Shown in pieces: positions 47,173 through 64,000 of a stretch of DNA of 64,000 nt. This stretch comes from Euborellia annulipes (taxonomy: Eukaryota > Arthropoda > Insecta > Dermaptera > Anisolabididae), in the NCBI GenBank assembly GCA_023213315.1, contig JAKCPI010012734.1, positions 1 to 64,000 of the forward strand, in the 5' to 3' direction. The position numbers were made by a program, and so were the translations under genes. The notes beneath the pieces were generated by a model that searched no databases, was not told the DNA's origin, and saw only the letters and a program-made list of their open reading frames with translations. Positions within the stretch are counted from its first letter, which is position 1; the number at the start of each line of letters is the position of its first letter.

Positions 47173-47505
47173 TCAAAAATTTTGAACTTTTTTCAGTTTT
47201 TCGCTCATATTTCATATACTAAGCCTATGTTGTTCTCCATAGTCCTTCCTATGCAAAGTTGTAGAGCATTATATTTGCTAAAATTTGCCCTACCCCTAAT
47301 TTATAGATCAACTATTAACCGAAATACGGCCAGTCAAAATTAGATTTCAAAAATTTTGGAATTCTTTCAGTTTTTCGCTTATATTTCGTAAACTAAGCAT
47401 ATTTTGTTTACCTTACTTCAATGCGAAGCTGTAGAGCATTAAATTTGTTAAAACTTGGTACCTAAAACGAATGTATAGACCAAATATTAACCGAAATACG
47501 GCCGG
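47173..47505. repeat. Imperfect tandem duplication, period about 174
   Basis: Unit 1 (47173-47333) and unit 2 (47347-47505) both run from TCAAAAATTTTG through CAGTTTTTCGCT and GTAGAGCATTA to ATTAACCGAAATACGGCC. Confidence 0.85.
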
Positions 47506-48598
47506 TAATTCCTGAGCGTAAATACGATGGGTCGAAAAAGACCCATAAGCGTCTGAGTGTAACAAAAACTATTATTCTATTATAAATTTTTTCACTTTTT
47601 AAATCTAATTAACTTAAGTGTTTAAATGAAAAGAACGAATTCAGAGAAAATGGGATTTTTTGGATTTAGGGTTTAGATTCTATTCAGAAAAATATAGGTT
47701 CTGGGTCTTTTTCGAGGGTTAAATAAAAAAAAAAAAAAAAAAAAACCGCTCCCACCGACAAAATTGCATTAATCCGCCCCTCTTCCAATCACTTTAATAG
47801 AATATATTATAATGAATTATTTCTTCGTCATCAGATCAGGTGATTTTACTCCAAGGACATCAAGAGTAGAGAGATAGGAGCAAAAACGATAGTTTTTTTT
47901 TTTTTATTTATCTTCGATATTTAAAAAGAATCTCATGGAGATCTATCAAAGAACGAGGAAGGGAGCGTGATAGGCTACGACTCGTGTTAGTGGCGTAGTG
48001 GGGGGTCTTCGCCCTCTCACGCGACCCAAGCTAAAATAACAATATAACAAGGAAAATAGATGAATTAAGATGAAGTTTCAATGAAATAAACAATGAAATG
48101 CGCAAATTCAAAAGACACTGTGGAGGATGGATTTAGAAGACAGATTTCATTCTCTATTGGTATTCTTTAAAATTCTCTGGGATTCCTGCCAAAAAAAATG
48201 GAATGGTTGTTTGTTTTATAATACTAATTAGAACGATTTTGAATTTTTGAAATCACTAATGTAAAGTCCTGGATTGCGAAAAAAAAATCATTCAGCTCAA
48301 TCGGGCAAGTTGTTCCAGAGAAATAAATTATTTAATAAAGAAAGAAAAACAAAATGGCGATATCTGGCGAAAGAAACATTTCTGAGCATAAATGTTCATA
48401 GGAACTTTTTTCTATATATTTTGACCAATATAACAACCACCTGAATTATTTACAGATATGTATAGCATTGGTATAATTACTTTCTCTTACTTGAACCTAT
48501 TTTTACTTATATATATTTTGTATATGAAAATACACAGTATAACAACTTCTCATAAGAACTGAAGATGACATTATTTAATTAAAGCCGAAGCGTTTTTA
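47506..48598. other. No gene; poly(A) runs and a one-ended hAT-like border
   Basis: AGTGGCGTAGTGGGGGG at about 47990 looks like a single hAT-type terminus without a partner. The rest is featureless AT-rich DNA. Confidence 0.4.
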
Positions 48599-48611
48599 AT
48601 AATAAATTATA

Positions 48612-48872
48612 AGCCCTCGGGGCTTGGTGTAGAGGTTAGCATGTAACCTCGTATACCAAACGTCGCGGGTTCGGACCCCAGGCAGTCCGATGATTTTATT
48701 TAAGTCATTTGGATACCAAATGGCTTAAATAAAAATGCCTGGACCCCAAATATATAGTATTATTAATAATAACGGTTATCGTCAAGTCTTATATGCCCTA
48801 AGTTGCCGAAAAGACTGTGTGAATATGTGTGAGTGTGAATGAGAAAAAAGTGTGAATGTTTAAAAAAAAAAA
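48612..48872 (+). mobile_element. tRNA-derived SINE, subfamily B, with 13-bp TSD
   Basis: Full-length copy with A box, B box (GGGTTCGGACCCC), body and A tail. It is flanked by perfect ATAATAAATTATA (48599-48611 and 48873-48885), so it inserted fairly recently by target-primed reverse transcription. Confidence 0.93.
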
Positions 48873-49002
48873 ATAATAAATTATATAGCTTCATAAATAT
48901 ATTCCATTATCAATAGAATTCTCTGTTGCCACTAATTTAAACTTTTTTAAATTTAATTAAATTCTCAGCGAATTATAGATAAATGAGAAACACTGTTTCA
49001 AA

Positions 49003-49252
49003 GGTTGTCCTCGGGCTTGGAGTAGTTGGTAGCGCATCTATCTTGTATACCAAGGGTCGCGGGTTCGAATCCCAGGCAGTCCGATGATTTTATTTAAGTC
49101 ATTTGGATACCAAATGGCTTAAATAAGAATGCCTGGACCCCAAATATATACAGTATATTCATAAATAACGGTTATCATAAAAGTCTTATATGGCCTAAGT
49201 TGTGTGAGTGTGAGTGGGAAAAAAGTGTGAGTGTTTTTTGATTTTTAAAAAA
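49003..49252 (+). mobile_element. tRNA-derived SINE, subfamily A, with 8-bp TSD
   Basis: Head TCCTCGGGCTTGGAGTAGTT, B box GGGTTCGAATCCC, body and tail; flanked by GTTTCAAA (48995-49002 and 49253-49260). Confidence 0.9.
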
Positions 49253-49369
49253 GTTTCAAAAAGTTTTTTTTATTTTTAGCTTATGCATATTTAACGAAAC
49301 GTTTTCTTTTATTGGAATTTTCATTCGATATTCTGTTTGGCTGACATCCTCTCCTTGGTTATATATCTC

Positions 49370-49704
49370 AGGGGTGGCCAAACTACGGCTCGCGTGCCAC
49401 ATGCGGCTCTTTGAAGGATTATTTGTGGCTCTCGATAAATGTTACTGAGAAGTGCTGTTACCAAATATTCACCCAATTTTTAAAGAATTATCAAGAGAAA
49501 AATGCGTTTAATTTTTATTAATATTTAAATTGAATACACATATTTTGTACTTTTATTTATAAGTTTTCAATAAATAATATTTCTGTAAAAAATTTTTTTA
49601 ATACCTTTTTTGCATATCTTTTAAATACGAATTTAATTGCGGCTCTTGAAAAATTTCAACTTTTGAAAAATGGCTCAGATTATCAAGGAGCTTGGCCACC
49701 CCTG
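49370..49704. mobile_element. hAT MITE, TIR CAGGGGTGGCCAA
   Basis: CAGGGGTGGCCAAACTACGG .. GCTTGGCCACCCCTG with perfect ATATATCT duplications (49362-49369 and 49705-49712). The terminus is of a type widespread among animal hAT elements. Confidence 0.92.
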
Positions 49705-49749
49705 ATATATCTAATTATTTTACAGTCACTTCTCTCATTGATACTCATT

Positions 49750-49852
49750 CATAGGCGTAGCCAGGGGGGGGGGGTTTGGAGGTTCAAGATTTCAGATTTT
49801 TGAAAAAATTTTCTTGAACCCCCCCCATCAAAAATTTCTGGCTACGCCACTG
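49750..49852. mobile_element. Short hAT-type MITE, TIR CAGTGGCGTAGCCAG
   Basis: CATAGGCGTAGCCAGG .. CTGGCTACGCCACTG with perfect TACTCATT duplications (49742-49749 and 49853-49860). At 103 bp it is little more than its two ends. Confidence 0.92.
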
Positions 49853-50183
49853 TACTCATTGTATTAATAAAATAAATTTCTTTGTGGTAGTAATTGTTAA
49901 GCATGACCCCATCAAATGTTATGGTTATGTAATTTCGATCTCACAATGCGAACGGTTAAAAAAAAAAAAATATTTAATTTCAATTTGACGTCATAACTCA
50001 AGAAAAAAAAAAATATGAATATGAATTTATAATTAAAAAAAAATTTTCAAAAATTAATTTTTTTGGTAATGATATTATATCATTTTTTTGAATTGTTCTT
50101 TAATTAGGATAATTTTGATCTTTGACAAATTGTATATCAATTCAATCAAAAGATGATGAACTATTTATTAATGACAATAGCTT

Positions 50184-50319
50184 TTCAGTTATTTTGCGAG
50201 AGGACTAGCTTACCTTGGGAGGCGTGGTCCGAGGAGGCATGTCCTGAAGGTGAACAAGTGTATACAAAACTCCAATTCTGAACCTCAGCTAACACTAGGA
50301 TATCATTCGCGGTTTAATC
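50184..50319 (+). promoter_or_regulatory. Candidate TDH initiator and 5' UTR
   Basis: TTCAGTT at 50184-50190 matches the arthropod initiator and would give a 5' UTR of about 130 bases. An in-frame TAG at 50296-50298 rules out an upstream start in the same exon. No TATA box is evident. Confidence 0.3.
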
Positions 50320-59793
<9,474 letters not shown>

Positions 59794-59891
59794 TTTAAAT
59801 CTAAAAAAAAAAAAAAAAAAAAAAAATAGTCTATGTTTATCTATAAAATCTAATATTTTATTTCAGGCCCAAAAGACATCAGGAACAGTAC

Positions 59892-59897
59892 AATAAA
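59892..59897 (+). terminator. Candidate TDH polyadenylation signal
   Basis: First AATAAA after the stop codon, about 100 bases downstream. AT-richness makes chance matches common. Confidence 0.35.
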
Positions 59898-61592
59898 TTT
59901 TAATTTTAAATTTTATTGAATTAAGTTATATAACAAATTTAATATAATAATAATAATAATTTCATCTAAATTTTTAGTTATGCATATAGGATATGAACAT
60001 TAAGCAAAAATAATAATTTGATTTGTTTTTTTCTTTATTTTTTTTTTACGAGTTTATTATGTATATATTTTTGTGAAAAGTTCATATCTTATATATATTT
60101 ATATATATATATGTATGTATAAGTTAAATATTAATTTTTTTTTATATATAATATATATAATTAAATCATAAGTTTTTATAAATATGTACATAAAAAAATT
60201 TCGTTCAGCAATATTTTCTTAATGGAATAAATATTTAAGAGCATACTTTCCGTTTATTTGATTGATTTTTTTTTATAAAAGACCACTAAATATCATATTA
60301 AAAAAACACAATCCCCGATTTCGCTTGGATATTTACAAAATGGGGCAGCAAAAAAGAAATTGCAAAATATTTTTTTTATTATTTAGCATTTTTGTAAAAA
60401 TTACACAAAATTCTATTTACATTCGCTCAGTTTTATCTAGAAAATCATTTATTATTTTACATAAAACGACATTTTATATATTATATAAATTCATATATAA
60501 AATGGTATAATATAATATATGTATGATAAATTAGGTATTCTAATAAACAATATATAAATATAATATATTTATATAAAGTCTAAATTAACATAAATTTTAT
60601 TAAGCAAAATATCGAGTGAGGGGAGGAATAAGAGTGATTATCATTTTAATTACCAAAGTTTCTTTTTCGTGGTTTCGTTATTGGCTCGACAGCCAAAAGG
60701 CATTTTTAGAGATCTCATTCTTCTTTTAATTTCCACGGTGAAACCAGCTTAAAAGAAAAGTATTTTTAGAAAGAGCTATTTATATAGATATATATATTAG
60801 GGGGAGGATTTTAAAAATTATTTACTAGTTTTATTTATTTATTTATTTAATAATTTAGAGTGCAATAAATGAAAATTTGAGAATACAAATCCTCATGGTT
60901 GGTGATTTTTTTTTTTTTTTTTAGGAATGAATCAAGAAATTTAAAAATTTTATTAACAATTAAAAAAAAATAGACAATTAAATTTAAAAAATATCTCAAA
61001 CGTTTTTTTTTTTTTATTTAAAATGGAATGATAAAAAATTTACCAAAAAAAAAAGCAAAGCTAAATTGGAATTTTATTTCACAAGGTAAAAATGTATTAT
61101 TAATATTTAAGTATATATATATATATTTTTTTATAATTAAAGCCGGTTTCTGTTTTCAATTAATAATCTTTAGAAAAGTTTTGTTTTTTTTTTTCCTTAA
61201 TTAATTTTAAATAGACAGTCTCACATCTAGCCTAAATTTGCTTATCATCAACGTCATTCTTTCTTATTAATTGGAATATAATGACGTGTCTTATATTTAG
61301 GAGATATAGCGAGACCGGGTTAAGAATAAATTTGAAAAAAAAAAAAAAAAAAAACCGAGGAATACTTTAAAAAACAATGAAATGAGAATATTAAAATTTT
61401 TTTTTATTAATTAAACAAGTTATGAAATTAAAAAATTGAGAAGAATATCATTTAAGATCTTAGAAAAATGCAAACAACGAATAAAAATCAAACAAAACTC
61501 TTCCACAGGCTTCTTCCTTTCCGCTCTCTAATTTGAATAATTTATAAAGCAGCCGAGCTGAGAAACCGATCGTTTTGAATATCTCTAAATTA
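59898..61592. other. Convergent intergenic / 3' UTR region
   Basis: AT-rich and without coding sense. It lies between the TDH stop and the minus-strand proline-rich exon, and probably holds the 3' UTRs of both. Several TTTATT matches could be minus-strand poly(A) signals. Confidence 0.45.
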
Positions 61593-61922
61593 TTAATGAC
61601 CGAGAGCATATTTATTAGCATACTCATGTGGCAATGGCCCAGGGGGTTGAGGTAGTTGACGATGTTGTTGATGAGGTGGTGGTAACATTGAGAGGTTGGG
61701 AGGCATCGGACCAAGTCCTTGCATGGGAGGGCCCGCCATTGGAGGTGTCGGTGGTGGGGCACCAGGTGTCAGCATATTTGGGTAGGAAACCGGTGGCATT
61801 GAGGCGTAGATTGGTATCGATTCCGGTGGTGGACCATACGATGCGAGAGAAGTAACTGGTGGTGGTTGTGGAACAGGTGGGCCATAAGCTTGATGCGGCG
61901 GCATTCCAGGTCCATTGAACAT
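61593..61922 (-). CDS. Proline-rich C-terminal exon, gene unrecognised
   Basis: On the minus strand a T-rich tract and TTTTCAG precede ATGTTCAATGG; the frame then stays open for 109 codons to TAA at 61593. The product is about one third proline, with Met, Gly, Ser and Tyr (PPHQAYGPPVPQPPP, GPPMQGLGPMPP, PPPHQQHRQLPQPPGPLP) and ends EYANKYALGH. Its GC content stands out from the surroundings, and a second frame is also open, as is usual over such repeats. The acceptor suggests a terminal exon with an in-phase junction rather than a start codon; no upstream exon is recognised before 64000. Low-complexity tails like this occur in RNA-binding and chromatin proteins, but nothing here allows a family assignment. 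Confidence 0.65.
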   Translation of the reverse strand: MFNGPGMPPHQAYGPPVPQPPPVTSLASYGPPPESIPIYASMPPVSYPNMLTPGAPPPTPPMAGPPMQGLGPMPPNLSMLPPPHQQHRQLPQPPGPLPHEYANKYALGH

Positions 61923-62539
61923 CTGAAAAGAAAAAAAAAATTTTCATCAAATTTCTTTGCAAAAATAAAGGATTGAACGGTGATCTTAATGGACAATTAA
62001 CATCACTATTTCTGGAGATATCAAGAAATTTTCCGTTCAACAAGATTGCTATTTTCTCTGAGGTTACGTGGAAATCGTTCTTCAGCTGGTAGGCGAAATT
62101 ATACACGATATTGCAGAGTTAGAACTTTAATTATGCTAAAATATCATTGCGTAATTTGTAATCTGTGGAGCTGCAAGAGGTGAACATTTGGTCGATATTG
62201 TTTTTTTTTTTTGTTTAATCAAATTGTGTGATTTTTATTCAAGTTTTGATACCGCTCAACAAGGCGTAGAAAAAAAGAATGTAATTATTATTTTTTCATT
62301 TATTTTTTGCCCTGACGTTATGCTCCAGATTGGGAGAGGAATAGACAGATATATATATATATATATATACATATATGGTCAAATTATAAATGTGTACACT
62401 ATTTATATTTCTAATAAATAATTAATACAAAATGTGGTCTATAATTAAAAACTCCCATAATAATGGTCAAATTATAATTAGCAAGAATATTTATAAGAGC
62501 TTGGAATTAAAAATGACTTTTGGTTAGAATTAAATATTA

Positions 62540-62744
62540 TTAGAACACTGAGAAGGCAATATTAAAGCACCTCCATGCATTTTCTCATGAGATTATTTCA
62601 TTGTTTTTATAAAAGAAGATGAAAATCTTTATTGGAAGAATTCTCTTCTATGTTTGAACAACATAAGTTTTCATATTTATTTTTAAACAATTAAATAATC
62701 ATATGAGATATCTCATAGATATTTGATATTGCTCCTCACTGTAC
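62540..62744. mobile_element. Tc1/mariner-type MITE, degenerate copy 3
   Basis: Ends resemble 25265-25461: GGCAATATTAAAGCACC on the left and GATATTGCTCCTCACTGTA on the right, with inner GATTATTTCATTGTTTTTAT conserved. Confidence 0.7.
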
Positions 62745-63066
62745 AATTTTAAAGAAATAGTTATTTTTGACCAATCTGCATACATACACATATCTTTAAT
62801 TTTGTCTGTGTGGCTCTGAGAAAATGTTAGCAAAAAGAGCAATAAAATAAATGAAAAAATATTTAATTAAATTGTTTACTAGAAAATTTCATTTCTTCTT
62901 GGCTGTATTTATTTACACGAAGAAAGTTACAAGTTCTGGCGCCGTTTTTTAGTTGCACCTAGCCGACTATCTGCAATCTTCTTATCTAATTTTTGAACTC
63001 ACAAATATCACTTAGTGAGGACCCAGCATCTGGACTGGATCTAACACTCACTCGAGTTTGTTAAAA

Positions 63067-63124
63067 ATTACACATGATTCACTGGGATAGGGGGTGCCAG
63101 GAGAATCCCAGTGAATCATGTAAT
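63067..63124. repeat. Short hairpin
   Basis: ATTACACATGATTCACTGGG pairs with CCCAGTGAATCATGTAAT across about 18 bases. Confidence 0.75.
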
Positions 63125-63540
63125 TTGTTGGTCATGTTTCGCAATCTTGTGTATTCTATAAAATATAAATTTTTGTCCTAAATATGTCCAATTTATCAGA
63201 AATGACCGACTTAGAATAAAATAGTTAATTATTATAATCATCGCTTACTAAAGTTCACAATAAGATTGAACAAATTTGACAACTGAAAAATTGATAGTTA
63301 CATAATAGGTTATTGAACCTAACTCTTAATAATTTTATTTTCTTCTAACTTCGTTAATTTAAATGTATTAAAATTTGTTGAAATTGAATTAAATGAAAAT
63401 TTATGGCGAATTAATGCTTTTTCATTTATATGGAATTTCTAATAAAATATTTCTTAAGTTCTAATTCAACGATCTACATTAGATCTCTTAATTAAGAAGC
63501 CAAGAACAAATTTAAATAAATCAACAAATTAAATAAAAAA

Positions 63541-64000
63541 TCTGGTGTGACTGGTCGCACAGAAAACATCTAGGGTTTGGGGGGGGGGGGGGGGTTTCTC
63601 TTACCTTCGGTACTTCAAACAATTTTCACTAAAGATTTTACTGATATACTATACTTTTAAAAGTGCATATAAAAAATAGTTGATTTATGAATTTTAATCA
63701 AAATCGTTAAAGCCAATTTTGTGAAAATCGAAAAAAAAAAACTGAAATAGTACATCAGTAAAGTGTACTTCAAACAACTTCCACTAAAAATTTTACTGAT
63801 ATCCTCTTTAAAGAGCATGTAAAAAATAATTGATTTTTGAATTTTAATCAAAAGAGTTAGAGCAGATTTTGAGAAATTCGAAAAAAACTGAAAAAGTACT
63901 TCCGAAAGTACTCGTACTTTTTGGCCGATTTTGTTGAAAAGCTCATTTTGAGTGCCCGGGAAGGCACCTAACTTAAATATAAAATTCCAATCTTGTTGCT
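63541..64000 (+). mobile_element. Double-hairpin element, degenerate, cut by window end
   Basis: Starts TCTGGTGTGACTGG; the 5' hairpin is damaged and holds a G run. The internal part is duplicated (about 63614-63780 and 63767-63930). The window ends before the 3' hairpin. Confidence 0.75.

Larger units (their letters stand above)
61923..63540. other. AT-rich; probable intron of the minus-strand gene
   Basis: Contains a (TA)n run at 62349-62369, a degenerate mariner MITE at 62540-62744 and a hairpin at 63067-63124. TGGCGCCG near 62938 resembles a retroelement primer-binding site but is unsupported by LTRs. Confidence 0.35.

Noticed and set aside
48612..48700. tRNA gene
   Set aside because: A and B boxes are those of a SINE with body, A tail and target duplications; no clean cloverleaf with acceptor stem is present.
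61624..62106. 160-codon minus-strand frame overlapping the proline-rich exon
   Set aside because: It reads the proline repeats in another frame and crosses the T-rich tract and CAG acceptor, so it is intron plus out-of-frame exon.
62938..62950. LTR retrotransposon primer-binding site TGGCGCCG
   Set aside because: No paired LTRs or gag/pol sequence can be found around it.

Overview
The window is AT-rich invertebrate nuclear DNA made mostly of mobile-element sequence. It has spliceosomal introns with GT..AG borders, tRNA-derived SINEs, hAT and Tc1/mariner MITEs, Helitron-like elements, Penelope-type hammerhead remnants and a broken Ty1/copia pol. The one complete gene reads like arthropod L-threonine 3-dehydrogenase, so an arthropod is the most likely source; the species cannot be named from sequence alone. 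No rRNA, functional tRNA, CRISPR array or bacterial-style operon is visible.

Layout. 1-17437: a giant imperfect inverted repeat centred near 6360. Its arms carry shared old insertions and, in the right arm only, younger ones, including three copies of a family with a hairpin at each end. 17640-19015: decayed copia integrase and reverse transcriptase, split by a SINE. 19300-33600: MITEs, SINEs, more double-hairpin elements and the first copy of a duplicated segment with splice-like borders. 33693-34728: a Helitron-like element. 35659-37458: two adjacent palindromes, the second with a hammerhead core. 39400-49900: more MITEs, the second copy of the duplicated segment and a retroposon with an 18-bp target duplication.

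50320-59793 (+) holds the TDH gene: seven coding exons encoding 338 residues, with mobile elements in introns 1, 4 and 6. 61593-61922 (-) is a proline-rich terminal exon of an unrecognised gene, tail-to-tail with TDH. The rest to 64000 is AT-rich, ending in a degenerate double-hairpin copy cut by the window edge.

TDH oxidises threonine in mitochondria and would work with glycine C-acetyltransferase, which is not in this window. The strongest candidate for something undescribed is the double-hairpin repeat family (ten substantial copies plus fragments here, no coding capacity seen). It starts TCTGGTGTGAC, ends GAGAAAGT, sits in A-tracts, shares ACTTTCTCTTACC between its two terminal hairpins, and carries a perfect RFX X-box-like site in five copies. 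Filled and empty sites can be compared directly because the two arms of the giant palindrome serve as natural controls.
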